Below, piece after piece: positions 17,940 through 26,874 of a DNA stretch of 64,000 nucleotides (the stretch's first letter is position 1; each line of letters starts with the position of its first letter). The position numbers were made by a program, and so were the translations under genes. Source of the DNA: Kitasatospora sp. NBC_00315 (GTDB lineage Bacteria > Actinomycetota > Actinomycetes > Streptomycetales > Streptomycetaceae); the NCBI RefSeq assembly GCF_041435095.1, contig NZ_CP108025.1, positions 5,704,001-5,768,000 on the forward strand, read 5' to 3'. Under the pieces are notes generated by a model that saw only the letters and a list, made by a program, of their open reading frames with translations, did not search any database and was not told the origin of the DNA.

Positions 17940-18668
17940 CTACGCGGGGATCAGCTGCCCGCTGCCGCCGCCGTGTCTGAGGCACTCCTGGTTGATCGCC
18001 CGGTCCGGGGCGCTGGGCGAGGTCGCCGCGGCGATCCGCAGTTCGATGATGTCCCGCACGGCGGGCCACTCCTCGTCCAGGATCGAGTAGAAGGCCGTAC
18101 TGCGCACGACGCCGTCCAGGCCGCGCGAGTGGGCCCGGCGGACGCCCTCGCAGGTGGCGCCGAGCCGCTCGATGGCGGTGCGCGAGCGCTGGTTGCGGGC
18201 GTCGGCGCGCAGGGAGATCCGCTGGACGCCCCACGCCTCGAAGGCGTGTCGCAGCATGAGCAGCTTGGCCTCGGTGTTGATGCCGGTGCCCTGGGCCCGC
18301 GGCGAGAGCCAGCTGTTGCCGATCTCGGCGGCGTCGGGCACGGCGGTGGCCGGATCGCCGAACGGGATGCCGGGCACCGGCGGCCAGACCAGCGGGCCGC
18401 GCCAGTAGTCGAGTTCCAGGAAGCGGGTCGAGCCGACCACCCTGCCGTCGGCGAGGTTCACCGTGGCGAAGGGCAGCGAGCGGCCGGCCGCCTGGTCGGC
18501 GAGGGCGCGGGCGATGTACTCGCGCGCCGCCTCCGGACCGTGCGGCACGGGGGTGAAGTCGTAGGTCGTACGGTCCTCGGCGCCGGCCTGGGCCAGTGCT
18601 TCGGCGTGGTACGTGGCGAGGGGCTCCAGCCGGACGGTGCGGCCGTTGAGGATGACGGGTACGGGCAC
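17940..18668 (-). CDS. GNAT-family N-acetyltransferase
   Basis: This 242-residue protein resembles RimJ/RimL-type acetyltransferases: it starts with a strand NGRTVRLEPLATYHAEAL and has FATVNLADGRVVGSTRFLELD. The acetyl-CoA region follows (AEIGNSWLSPRAQGTGINTEAKLLMLRHAFEAWGVQRISLRADARNQRSRTAIERLGATCEG). It transfers an acetyl group from acetyl-CoA to an amine whose identity cannot be read. The C-terminal 30 residues, ending GGGSGQLIPA, are an extension. It is a single gene facing the ADP-ribosylglycohydrolase. Confidence 0.85.
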   Translation of the reverse strand: MPVPVILNGRTVRLEPLATYHAEALAQAGAEDRTTYDFTPVPHGPEAAREYIARALADQAAGRSLPFATVNLADGRVVGSTRFLELDYWRGPLVWPPVPGIPFGDPATAVPDAAEIGNSWLSPRAQGTGINTEAKLLMLRHAFEAWGVQRISLRADARNQRSRTAIERLGATCEGVRRAHSRGLDGVVRSTAFYSILDEEWPAVRDIIELRIAAATSPSAPDRAINQECLRHGGGSGQLIPA

Positions 18669-19438
18669 GGAACCTTCGGTCCTTCGGCGGTCGGAGGGGG
18701 ACCTCGCGCCGGGTGCGGCGCGGAGGACGACTGGACGATTCGCCCCGGTTCCGGGGGCGCCGACCGTTCCGGCGTACGCCGGAGAGCCCGGTTCGTACGG
18801 CGGGGGCGGCGGCCCGGAATCGGGCAGCGCGGTGCCGGAACGGACACGGGTCGACGGACCGGTCCGGCTGGACGAGCGAGGGGACAGTGTGTGTCCGCGA
18901 GATGGCCGAAGAGGTAACGGGAGCGCGAAGGAAGCAGGCGGCCAGATGAAGGCAAGGTGCGTCGTGTGGGCTGACCCCTGCAGCGGTCCGGGACGTGGTC
19001 AACGGCGTTACCGACGACGAGACGACGACGCGACGATGCGAGGCAGCGAGAGGACGATACCTGCGAAAAGGCGGTGCGTCACTTCGCGGCGCGCGATTGG
19101 GGGCGCGTGAGTCCTCGGCGTACGCCGCGGCGGCCCCGCACGGGCCGTGCGAACGCCCCCGTCGGCTCGGCCGAGGGGGTGTGACCAGCGGCTTTGCGAG
19201 GAGGTGCGATGATTCTCGCGTCGCGGGCGGACCGGTGAAAGTTCTCCGGAGGTTCCCAGGACGAAGCACGGCCGCAACGGGAATTCCGACGGCGTCCGGC
19301 ACGCTGGAGTGAGCGAGAGGGCCGCGCGGGGCGGCGACCCGTGCCGGGCCGCCGTCAGGGGTGCGGTCCCGTACTGAAAAGACCGGTCGGTACCGGCCGG
19401 TACCACCGACGACGAGAACGAACGGGGTTGGGTGCGCG
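18669..19438. other. 770-bp gene-poor region
   Basis: No gene with convincing coding bias is seen. The region contains a very short open frame at 19209-19238 (MILASRADR) behind a strong AGGAGG site, and a perfect 16-bp palindrome GGTACCGGCCGGTACC at 19389-19404, 34 bp before the PAC2 gene start. It must hold the promoters of the divergent GNAT and PAC2 genes. The rest shows nothing I can interpret. Confidence 0.4.
19389..19404. promoter_or_regulatory. Perfect 16-bp palindrome upstream of PAC2 gene
   Basis: GGTACCGGCCGGTACC is fully self-complementary and lies 34 bp upstream of the GTG start at 19439. It is a candidate operator overlapping the promoter or leader. No cognate regulator is encoded next door. 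Confidence 0.4.
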
Positions 19439-20383
19439 GTGCGAGATCCCCAGGCGCTGTACGAGCTGGAGCAGCAGGGTGTGGCGGCCGTGGCCGCCGC
19501 GAACGCGGCGCTGGGTGACACCGGGGCGGGCCTGGTGCTGCTGTACCACTTCGAGGGCTTCATGGACGCGGGCGAGGCCGGCGGCCAGGTGAGCGCGCAC
19601 CTCCTGGAGGAGGGCTCCCCGCAGGTCGTGGCCCGCTTCGACCACGACCGGCTGGTCGACTACCGCGCCCGCCGCCCCGCGATGCTCTTCGACCGCGAGC
19701 ACTGGGCCTCCTACGACCCGCCGGAGATCCTGCTCCAGCTGGTGCACGACGCCGCCGGCTCGCCCTTCCTGCTGCTCACCGGCCCGGAGCCGGACGTCGA
19801 GTGGGAGCGGTTCTCGGCGGCCGTCCGGGAGTTGGCGGAGCGCTTCGAGGTCCGGCTCGCCCTCGACTTCCACGGCATCCCGATGGGCGTGCCGCACACC
19901 CGCCCGGTCGGCCTGACCCCGCACGGCAACCGGCTGGACCTCGCCGCCGGCTACCCGCAGTGGTTCGAGCAGGCCCAGGTGCCCGGCAGCGCGCAGGCCC
20001 TGCTGGAGTACCGGCTGGCCGAGGCCGGCCACGACGTGCTCGGCTTCGCCGTGCACGTGCCGCACTACGTGGCCCGCTCGGCGTACCCCGCGGCCGCGGT
20101 GCTGATCCTGGAGGCCGTCCAGTCGGCCACCGGCCTGGTGCTGCCCGGGCACGCGCTGCGCGAGCGGGTGGGCGAGGTGTACGCGGACATCGAGGAGCAG
20201 CTGGCCCAGGGCGACGGCGAACTCCGTTCGGCCATCCGGGGCATGGAGGGCCAGTACGACGCGGTGGCCGGCGCGGAGAGCCGTGACAGCCTGCTCGCCG
20301 AGGCCGTCGACCTGCCCTCGGCGGACGAGCTGGGCCGCCGCTTCGAGGAGTTCCTCGCGGAGCACGAGCGGGACGCCGACTGA
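19439..20383 (+). CDS. PAC2-family protein (proteasome assembly chaperone-like fold)
   Basis: This 314-residue protein matches the actinobacterial PAC2 family: [31 protein letters not shown], then [39 protein letters not shown] and [24 protein letters not shown]. The family is related to eukaryotic proteasome-assembly chaperone 2 and is common in proteasome-bearing actinobacteria, but its bacterial role is unsettled. It starts at GTG 19439 ([14 protein letters not shown]). No proteasome gene is in the window. Confidence 0.85.
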   Translation: MRDPQALYELEQQGVAAVAAANAALGDTGAGLVLLYHFEGFMDAGEAGGQVSAHLLEEGSPQVVARFDHDRLVDYRARRPAMLFDREHWASYDPPEILLQLVHDAAGSPFLLLTGPEPDVEWERFSAAVRELAERFEVRLALDFHGIPMGVPHTRPVGLTPHGNRLDLAAGYPQWFEQAQVPGSAQALLEYRLAEAGHDVLGFAVHVPHYVARSAYPAAAVLILEAVQSATGLVLPGHALRERVGEVYADIEEQLAQGDGELRSAIRGMEGQYDAVAGAESRDSLLAEAVDLPSADELGRRFEEFLAEHERDAD

Positions 20384-20569
20384 CGTTCCGACCGCCGGCG
20401 GCCGGGGCGGCCACCGGCGGTGGTCCCGGGGCCGCCCGCCGGGCCGCCGCGGAGGCCGGCGGCGGGGCCGGGAGTCATCCGGTCGCTCCCGGCCGTTGGG
20501 ACGCCCGAGGGCGCCGCACGACCGGGGCGGTCCGCCCTCGGACGGACGAGCGCAGGGGGAACGTTGCTG

Positions 20570-21565
20570 GTGCACAGGCGACCGCGGGCCGGAGCGGCGG
20601 CCGCGCTCGCGGGGCTGCTGCTGGCGGTGGGCTGCACGGCCGGGGCGGGCTCGGCCACCCCGCCGCCCGGCCCGTCGGCCACCGCCGTCCGGCCGAGCCC
20701 CTCACCGTCGTCACCGGCCGGCCCGTACGTCGCCCTCGGTGACTCGTACACCTCCGGCCTCCAGCTCGAACCACAGGTGGGGGAGCCGAAGGGCTGCGGC
20801 CGCTCGGGCGTCGACTACCCCGCCCTGGTGGCCCGAGGGATCGCGTTGAACCCGGCCGACCTCCGGGACGTGAGCTGCAGCGGCGCCCGGGTGGCCGATC
20901 TCACCGGCACCCAGCGGACCGCGGACGGGGCCAACCCGCCGCAGCTGGACGCGTTGTCGGCGGCCACCCGGCTGGTGACGCTCGGCATCGGCGGCAACGA
21001 CGCGGGTTTCATGGACGTCATCACCGTCTGCGCCGAGCAGGGGCTGCTGCGGTCGCTGACCGGCTCCGGCGGTTCGAGCGGTTCGCCGGGCTCGACCGGC
21101 CGGTCCCCGGCCGCCGCTCCCTGCCGGGACCACTACGGCTCGGGCGGCGCCGACCAGCTCCGCAGCAGGGTGGACGCGGCGGGGAGGACGCTGGCCGGGG
21201 CACTCGGGGAGATCCGTCGGCGGGCCCCTGGGGCCCGGGTGTTCGTGGTCGGGTACCCGGCGCTGCTGCCGGCCGATCCGTCGGGCTGCGCCCAGGAGCT
21301 GGGCGGCGTCGTCACCCCTGGGGATCTCGCCTTCCTGGCGGAGAAGGAGCAGCAGCTCAACGCGATGCTCCAGCAGCAGGCGACCGCCGCCGGGGCCGGG
21401 TACGTGGACACCGCCGCGCCGTCCGCCGGGCACGACATGTGCGCGGGCGCGGCCCGCTGGATCGAACCGCCGGATCCGGCGCCGGGCCTCGCCGCCGCGC
21501 ACCCGAACGCGCTCGGCCAGCAGGGGATGGCGGCGGCGGTGCTGGCGGCCGTCCGCGAGGGGTGA
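20570..21565 (+). CDS. SGNH/GDSL hydrolase lipoprotein
   Basis: This 331-residue exported esterase or lipase-like protein has a lipoprotein signal ending LLLAVGC (lipidated Cys22) and a Pro/Ser linker. The catalytic domain has block I YVALGDSYTSG (Ser59), block III GIGGNDAGF and block V AAHPNALGQQG with the catalytic His. Cys pairs suggest extracellular disulfides. GTG 20570 is chosen because AGGGGGAA is 8 nt upstream. It probably acts on a lipid or acylated cell-surface polymer outside the membrane. Confidence 0.87.
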   Translation: MHRRPRAGAAAALAGLLLAVGCTAGAGSATPPPGPSATAVRPSPSPSSPAGPYVALGDSYTSGLQLEPQVGEPKGCGRSGVDYPALVARGIALNPADLRDVSCSGARVADLTGTQRTADGANPPQLDALSAATRLVTLGIGGNDAGFMDVITVCAEQGLLRSLTGSGGSSGSPGSTGRSPAAAPCRDHYGSGGADQLRSRVDAAGRTLAGALGEIRRRAPGARVFVVGYPALLPADPSGCAQELGGVVTPGDLAFLAEKEQQLNAMLQQQATAAGAGYVDTAAPSAGHDMCAGAARWIEPPDPAPGLAAAHPNALGQQGMAAAVLAAVREG

Positions 21566-21654
21566 CGGTCCGGTCGCACGACCGCTCCGGGCCACGGGGC
21601 GACCGCCCGGAAATGGGGTGGGGCGCGCCGGCCCCGGGCCGGTGGCGTGCGATC

Positions 21655-21696
21655 GCGGCCGTCCGCGGGGTCAGGGCACTGACCGCGGACGGCCGC
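21655..21696. terminator. Bidirectional terminator between SGNH gene and nirD
   Basis: Perfect 14-bp arms GCGGCCGTCCGCGG (21655-21668) and CCGCGGACGGCCGC (21683-21696), with further pairing (TCA/TGA) in the loop region, lie between the convergent stops at 21565 and 21720. Confidence 0.65.
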
Positions 21697-21719
21697 CGGG
21701 GGCCTGTCGGGGGCGGGGC

Positions 21720-22106
21720 TCAGGCCGCCGTCAACCGGGTGGTGTGGACCTCGATGCGCACGTCGTCGTCGTCCAGGCACTCGCCGGTGACCAGGTCGAA
21801 GCGCTGCTTGAGCAGCGGCGAGGCGACGTAGACCCGGCCCTCGGGGGTCGAGCCGGTCAGGCCCCGGGAGAGCACGTACGCGCCGGTGAACGGGTCTCGG
21901 TTGGCGACGGCGTGGATCCGGCCGAGGTGGTCGCGGAAGACCGCGGCCTGCCGGCCGTCCGGGAGCAGGGCGGCGACGCCGCGCCCCGGGATCAGCTTCG
22001 CCAGGTCGCAGACCGGCGCCCAGGCCCGTCCGGCGAGCACCTCGACCCGGGCGGTGGCATCGGCGGCATCGACGGCGACATCGGTGGCAGTGGCGACGGT
22101 GGTCAT
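21720..22106 (-). CDS. nirD: Nitrite reductase (NADH) small subunit
   Basis: This 128-residue protein has the Rieske-like NirD fold without cluster ligands: WAPVCDLAKLIPGRGVAALLPDGRQAAVFRDHLGRIHAVANRDPFTGAYVLSRGLTG, then VYVASPLLKQRFDLVTGECLDDDD. It is the small partner of NirB in cytoplasmic assimilatory nitrite reductase. Its ATG overlaps the nirB stop by 4 nt (22103-22106), giving stoichiometric, coupled synthesis. A strong terminator hairpin follows. Confidence 0.92.
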   Translation of the reverse strand: MTTVATATDVAVDAADATARVEVLAGRAWAPVCDLAKLIPGRGVAALLPDGRQAAVFRDHLGRIHAVANRDPFTGAYVLSRGLTGSTPEGRVYVASPLLKQRFDLVTGECLDDDDVRIEVHTTRLTAA

Positions 22107-24712
22107 CGGGCCTCCAGCAGGGGCGAGTTGTCGGGGTCGAGGGCGGCGAGGAGCTCGGCCTCGGTGGCGAGCAGGGTGAGGTCGGGCTTGACCTGGCCGC
22201 GCTCCGGGGTGAACCGGATGCTCGGGTCGTCGACGCCGGGGGCGTTGACGAAGGAGACGAAGCGGCGCAGCCGGTCCGGGTCGGCCAGCGTGGCGGCCCA
22301 CTCGTCCTGGTAGTCCGAGACGTGGTTGGCCATCAGGGCCTCCAGCTCGTCGGCGATCCCGAGGGTGTCGTCCACCACCACGTCGCGGACGTGGTCCAGG
22401 CCCCCCTCGATCCGCTCCAGCCAGGCGGAGGTGCGCTCCAGCCGGTCGGCGGTGCGGATGTAGAACATCAGGAACCGGTCGATCAGCTTGATCAGCTGGT
22501 CGTCGTCGAGGTCCTGCGCGAGCAGGTCGGCGTGCCGGGGGGTGGCGCCGCCGTTGCCGCCGACGTAGAGGTTCCAGCCGTTGGAGGTGGCGATGACGCC
22601 GAAGTCCTTGCCTCGGGCCTCGGCGCACTCGCGGGCGCAGCCGGAGACCGCCGACTTGAGCTTGTGGGGGCTGCGCAGGCCCCGGTAGCGCAGCTCCAGG
22701 TGGATCGCCATGGCGACCGAGTCCTGGACGCCGTAGCGGCACCAGGTGGAGCCGACGCAGGACTTCACCGTCCGCAGCGACTTCCCGTACGCGTGGCCGG
22801 ACTCGAAGCCGGCGGCCACCAGCCTGGTCCAGATCAGCGGCAGCTGGTCCACCGTGGCGCCGAAGAGGTCGATCCGCTGCCCGCCGGTGATCTTGGTGTA
22901 GAGGCCGAAGTCGCGGGCCACCTCGCCGATCACGATCAGCTTGTCCGGGGTGATCTCGCCGCCCGGGATGCGCGGGACGACCGAGTAGGACCCGTTCTTC
23001 TGCAGGTTGGCGAGGAAGTGGTCGTTGGTGTCCTGCAGCGCGGCCTGCTCGCCGTCGAGCACGTGGCCGGAGGCCGCCAGCTCGGGCGCCAGCGACGCGA
23101 TGATCGAGCCCACGGTCGGCTTGCAGACCTCGCAGCCCTCGCCGCCGAGCCGGCCGTGCTCGGCCAGCAGCCGGCGGTGGGTGTCGATCCGCTTCACCCG
23201 GACGATCTCGTACAGCTCGGCGCGGGTCTGGCCGAAGCAGGGGCACAGGCCCTTGTCGACCTCGACGCCGGAGGCCTCCAGCTCGTCGGAGACGATCGTG
23301 GTGAGCAGCTTCACGCAGGAGCCGCAGCCGGTACCGGCCTTGGTGCACTTCTTGACCTCGGGCACCGTGGTGCAGTTGTGCTCGGTGACCGCGCCGCGGA
23401 CCTCGCCCTTGGTGACGTTGTGGCAGTTGCAGACCACCGCGTCGTCCGGCAGCGCCGAGCTGCCCAGCGAGACCGGCGCGCCCATACCGGCGGGCAGCAC
23501 CAGCGACTCGGCGGGGACGGGCAGCGGGATGCCGGTGCCGGTCAGCGGGCGCAGCGAGGAGTACGCCTCGGCGTCGCCGACCAGGATGCCGCCGAGCAGC
23601 GCGCCCTCGGGGGTGACCACCAGCTTCTTGTAGATGCCGGAGCGGGAGTCGGAGTAGACCACGTCCAGGGAGCCGGGGGTGGTGCCGAAGGCGTCGCCGA
23701 AGCTGGCCACGTCCACGCCGAGCAGCTTGAGCTTGGTGGAGAGGTCGGCGCCGGTGAACGGCTTCGCGGCCCTGTCGGCCAGCTGGTGGGCGACGGTGGC
23801 GGCCATCTCGTAGCCGGGGGCGACCAGGCCGTAGACCCGGCCGTCCACGGCGAGCGCGCACTCGCCGATGGCGAAGACGTTCTCGTCCGAGGTGCGGCAG
23901 TGCCCGTCGACCGCGATGCCGCCGCGCTCGCCGACGGTCAGGCCGCAGTCACGGGCCAGCTGGTCGCGGGGGCGGACACCGGCGGAGAAGACCACCAGGT
24001 CGGTGTCGAGCGCGCTGCCGTCGGTGAAGGTCATCCCGTTGGCCGTGCCCTCGGCGGACACCGTCACGGCGGTGGTGCCGATGCCGGTGTGCACGACGAC
24101 GCCCATCTCCTCGATGGTGCGCCGCAGCGCGTCGCCGCCGCCGGTGTCCACCTGGACGGGCATCAGGCGCGGGGCGAACTCGACCACGTGGGTCTCCAGG
24201 CCGAGGCCCTTGAGCGCGCCCGCCGCCTCCAGCCCGAGCAGCCCGCCGCCGACCACCGCGCCGACCCGGGAGCCGGCCGCGTACGCCTCGATGGCGTGCA
24301 GGTCCTCGATGGTGCGGTAGACGAAGCAGCCCTCGGCGTCCTTGCCGTCCACCGGCGGGACGAAGGGGTAGGAGCCGGTGGCGAGCACCAGGGTGTCGTA
24401 GGCGAGGGCGCGGCCGCTCGCGGTGGTGACCACCTTGGCGTCGCGGTCGATCACGGTCGCCGGGTCGGAGAGGTGGATCTCGTAGCCGTGCTTCTCGGCG
24501 AAGCCGTCCTCGGCGAGCAGCAGATCCTCGGGGGTCCGGCCGGAGAAGTAGGAGGTGAGGGCGACCCGGTCGTACGCGTGGCGGGGCTCCTCGGCGAGCA
24601 CGACGACCCGGTAGCGGTCGGCGGCGCCGGCTTCGGCCAGGGCTTCCAGGAAGCGGTGGCCGACCATGCCGTATCCGACCAGGAGAACGGTCGGCTTGGT
24701 GGTGGTGGTCAT
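22103..24712 (-). CDS. nirB: Nitrite reductase (NADH) large subunit
   Basis: This 869-residue siroheme enzyme reduces nitrite to ammonium with NADH. Domain order: FAD/NAD-binding oxidoreductase (LLVGYGMVGHRFLEAL near the start); a BFD-like [2Fe-2S] domain near residue 425 (VCNCHNVTKGEVRGAV ... CTKAGTGCGSCVK); two nitrite/sulfite reductase half-domains; and the [4Fe-4S]-siroheme ligands near residues 650-690 (CVGSTWCRYG ... SGCARECAEA). Length and ligands are complete. It is the middle gene of a three-gene operon with 4-nt overlaps on both sides. Confidence 0.95.
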   Translation of the reverse strand: MTTTTKPTVLLVGYGMVGHRFLEALAEAGAADRYRVVVLAEEPRHAYDRVALTSYFSGRTPEDLLLAEDGFAEKHGYEIHLSDPATVIDRDAKVVTTASGRALAYDTLVLATGSYPFVPPVDGKDAEGCFVYRTIEDLHAIEAYAAGSRVGAVVGGGLLGLEAAGALKGLGLETHVVEFAPRLMPVQVDTGGGDALRRTIEEMGVVVHTGIGTTAVTVSAEGTANGMTFTDGSALDTDLVVFSAGVRPRDQLARDCGLTVGERGGIAVDGHCRTSDENVFAIGECALAVDGRVYGLVAPGYEMAATVAHQLADRAAKPFTGADLSTKLKLLGVDVASFGDAFGTTPGSLDVVYSDSRSGIYKKLVVTPEGALLGGILVGDAEAYSSLRPLTGTGIPLPVPAESLVLPAGMGAPVSLGSSALPDDAVVCNCHNVTKGEVRGAVTEHNCTTVPEVKKCTKAGTGCGSCVKLLTTIVSDELEASGVEVDKGLCPCFGQTRAELYEIVRVKRIDTHRRLLAEHGRLGGEGCEVCKPTVGSIIASLAPELAASGHVLDGEQAALQDTNDHFLANLQKNGSYSVVPRIPGGEITPDKLIVIGEVARDFGLYTKITGGQRIDLFGATVDQLPLIWTRLVAAGFESGHAYGKSLRTVKSCVGSTWCRYGVQDSVAMAIHLELRYRGLRSPHKLKSAVSGCARECAEARGKDFGVIATSNGWNLYVGGNGGATPRHADLLAQDLDDDQLIKLIDRFLMFYIRTADRLERTSAWLERIEGGLDHVRDVVVDDTLGIADELEALMANHVSDYQDEWAATLADPDRLRRFVSFVNAPGVDDPSIRFTPERGQVKPDLTLLATEAELLAALDPDNSPLLEAR

Positions 24713-26049
24713 CGGGTCCCTCCGGGGATCGTGCTGCCCAGCGTGGTGGCGGTGAGCAGGTGGAGCGGGTGGGCTGACAGGGCCTCGTCGCCCTCCCAGG
24801 TGTGCGCCAGGGTGCCGACGGTGGTCAGGTCGCCCAGCAGGACGCCGCCGACGAGGCGGTCGCCGCCCTCGCCGTCGCGGCGGACGATCACCTTGCGGTA
24901 GGTGCCCCGGGCCGCGTCGGCGAGGCGGATCACGCGGTCCTCGGGGGCGGACGGCGCCGTCTCGCCGAAGGCGGCGAGGTCGAGCGGGCCTGCGGTGGCG
25001 GAGCCCGCGGTGCCGGTCAGGGTGAGCCGGGTCAGCAGCCGGCTGCCCGCGTAGTCGGCGCCGCCGGCGCCGGCGAGCCGGCGGGCCAGTGCGTCGGCCT
25101 GCTCCTGGGCGGGGCCGGCCAGGCCGTAGAGCACGCCCCGGTGCTCGGCGCAGTCGCCCACGGCGTGGATGTGCGGGTCGGTGGTGCGCAGCCGGTCGTC
25201 GACCACCACGCCCCGGCGGGTCTCCAGCCCGGCCGCCTCGGCCAGGCCGGTCCGCGGACGGACCCCGACGGCGACGACCAGCAGGTCGGCCTCCAGCCGG
25301 AAGCCGTCGGCGAGTTCGACGCCGGTGACAGTGCGCTCCTCGGTCAGGACGGACCGGACCCGGCACTCGGTGTGGACCTCGATGCCGAGGTCGGTCAGGT
25401 GCCTGCGCAGCAGCGCGCCGGCCTCGGCGTCGAGGTGGCGCTCCATCAGGTGCTCGCCCTGGTGGGCCAGCACCACCTGGACGCCGCGGGCCGCCAGCGC
25501 CCGGGCCGCGCTGACCCCGAGCAGACCGCCGCCGACGACCACGGCCTGCCGCACTCCCGGCAGGTAGCCGTCGATGTCGGTGCAGTCGGCCATGGTGCGG
25601 AAGGCGAAGACGCCCCGGGGCAGCTCGTGCCGCGGTCGCGGGTTCCGCGGGAGCCCCCGGCCGGAGACCGCGGGGGAGTCGTCGAACAGTCCGCGCAGCG
25701 GCGGCAGAACGGGATTGCTGCCGGTGGCGAGCACCAGATCCCCGTAGGCGATCGCGGAGCCGTCGTCGCAGAGCACCTGGCGCTGCTCCCGGTCGATCCG
25801 CACCACCCGGGCGCGGCGCCGCTCGACACCGGGCGGCAGGGCCGCCAGGGCGGCGATCTCGGGAGCGTACCGGCCGGCCAGCACCTCGGCGAGCAGGACC
25901 CGGTTGTACGGGGCGTGGTCCTCCTCGGCGAGCAGGACCACCTCGCGTCCGGTGCCGTGCAGGGCGAGCTGCTGGGCCACTCGGTGGCCGGCCATCCCGG
26001 CGCCGACGACCACGATGCGGTCCGCTGCGGGAGTGTCGGTCGCTGTCAT
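24709..26049 (-). CDS. FAD-dependent NAD(P) oxidoreductase of nitrite/nitrate assimilation (NasB-like)
   Basis: This 446-residue pyridine-nucleotide-disulfide-type flavoprotein resembles the N-terminal third of NirB. It has an FAD site IVVVGAGMAGHRVAQQLAL, an NAD site QAVVVGGGLLGVSAARAL and the second FAD motif IHAVGDCAEHRG. It lacks siroheme and iron-sulfur ligands. It is the first gene of the nir operon, overlapping nirB by 4 nt, so it probably supplies electrons to nitrite or nitrate reductase. ATG 26049 (MTATDTP) is used; an earlier start would run into the GlnR-like box. Confidence 0.85.
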   Translation of the reverse strand: MTATDTPAADRIVVVGAGMAGHRVAQQLALHGTGREVVLLAEEDHAPYNRVLLAEVLAGRYAPEIAALAALPPGVERRRARVVRIDREQRQVLCDDGSAIAYGDLVLATGSNPVLPPLRGLFDDSPAVSGRGLPRNPRPRHELPRGVFAFRTMADCTDIDGYLPGVRQAVVVGGGLLGVSAARALAARGVQVVLAHQGEHLMERHLDAEAGALLRRHLTDLGIEVHTECRVRSVLTEERTVTGVELADGFRLEADLLVVAVGVRPRTGLAEAAGLETRRGVVVDDRLRTTDPHIHAVGDCAEHRGVLYGLAGPAQEQADALARRLAGAGGADYAGSRLLTRLTLTGTAGSATAGPLDLAAFGETAPSAPEDRVIRLADAARGTYRKVIVRRDGEGGDRLVGGVLLGDLTTVGTLAHTWEGDEALSAHPLHLLTATTLGSTIPGGTR

Positions 26050-26072
26050 GTGTATGAGCTTGCGACGCGGGT

Positions 26073-26110
26073 GTTTCCCGTCCGGAGCCACTCTGTTTCA
26101 CCGGCGGAAC
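26073..26110 (-). promoter_or_regulatory. GlnR-like box in front of the nir operon
   Basis: Reading the minus strand, four pentamers occur with exact 6-nt spacers: GTTCC-n6-GAAAC-n6-GCTCC-n6-GAAAC. This matches the spacing and both b-type half-sites (GAAAC) of the described Streptomyces GlnR box, gTnAC-n6-GaAAC repeated; the a-type sites deviate. It ends 23 bp before the annotated start at 26049, which is close for an activator site, so the start or the mode of regulation may need revision. Confidence 0.65.
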
Positions 26111-26216
26111 GTTGACCTCAGCGCCGCCGGCGGGCGGGTGTGAGCCCGTGCGGCCCCCGTGTCCGCGCCGCCGGAGCGGTGCGAAGCACCTCCGGCCACG
26201 CGACGCGGACGGGCCC

Positions 26217-26789
26217 TCAGTCGGGCCGGGTCGTGGCCACCAGGGCTACGCTGCGGGCGAGTTCGGCGGCCTGGGACGCGGTGAGGGCGTCGCTGCCGAA
26301 CAGGAGCCGGTACCACATCGGGCCGTAGACCAGGTCGAGCAGGAACTCGTCGTCCGGGTGGTCGACCTCGCCGCGTTCGCGAGCGCGGGCCAGCAGCTCC
26401 CGGACGGCCTCCCGGCGGACGGCGATCAGCCGCTCCCACAGTCGGTCGGCGAACGCCGGGTCCTGCAGGGCCTCGGCGGCCAGCGCCCGGTTGAGGGTGC
26501 CGATGACGCCCCGCTGGCCCTCGAAGGTGGCGGTCAGCAGGGCGGTCAGGTCGCCGCGGAGCGACCCGGTGTCGGGCGTGGGCAGGTGGTGGGTGGCGTA
26601 CCCGGCGAGGGCGTCGAGCACCACTTCGCCCTTGCTGCGGTAGCGGCGGTAGACGGTCTGTTTGGAGACGCCGCTGAGCGCCGCGATGCCCTCCATGCTC
26701 AGGCCGCGGTAGCCGTGCTGCTCGGTCAGTTCGACGGCGGCCCGGCGGATGGCTTCGTCGACGGCGGGGTCACGGGGGCGTCCGGTCAT
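26217..26789 (-). CDS. TetR/AcrR-family regulator
   Basis: This 190-residue protein has an N-terminal TetR domain (AVDEAIRRAAVELTEQHGYRGLSMEGIAALSGVSKQTVYRRYRSKGEVVLDAL) and a C-terminal TetR_C-like ligand domain (LNRALAAEALQDPAFADRLWERLIAVRREAVRELLARARERGEV). ATG 26789 (MTGRPRDPAVDEAI) is the natural N-terminus. It is divergent from an MFS gene at 26875, with an extended dyad between them, so it probably represses that gene and itself. Confidence 0.88.
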   Translation of the reverse strand: MTGRPRDPAVDEAIRRAAVELTEQHGYRGLSMEGIAALSGVSKQTVYRRYRSKGEVVLDALAGYATHHLPTPDTGSLRGDLTALLTATFEGQRGVIGTLNRALAAEALQDPAFADRLWERLIAVRREAVRELLARARERGEVDHPDDEFLLDLVYGPMWYRLLFGSDALTASQAAELARSVALVATTRPD

Positions 26790-26811
26790 GGCGCCCAGTC
26801 TAGGGCTTGAC

Positions 26812-26857
26812 ATACGGACCGTCTCGTATTGAAATATAAATACGCAACGGACCGTAT
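26812..26857. promoter_or_regulatory. Extended dyad operator between tetR and MFS gene
   Basis: Two copies of the 9-bp palindrome ACGG-A-CCGT lie at 26814-26822 and 26847-26855. Between them are CGTATT (26825-26830) and AATACG (26839-26844) as perfect inverted arms. The whole 46 bp is close to one large dyad centred on an AT-rich GAAATATA core. A TTGACA hexamer (26807-26812) abuts the left copy, so bound repressor would block the rightward promoter. Confidence 0.6.
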
Positions 26858-26874
26858 TGGAATGGGGGATCCCG

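Noticed and set aside
22322-24901. An 859-codon frame antisense to nirB
   Set aside because: NirB has complete cofactor ligands; the antisense frame shows no domain.
24713-26101. N-terminal extension of nirB to 26101 giving a 1332-residue protein
   Set aside because: The extension overlaps the FAD oxidoreductase gene in another frame, is Arg/Gly-rich, and the family start MTTTTKPTVLLVGYGMVG is at 24712.
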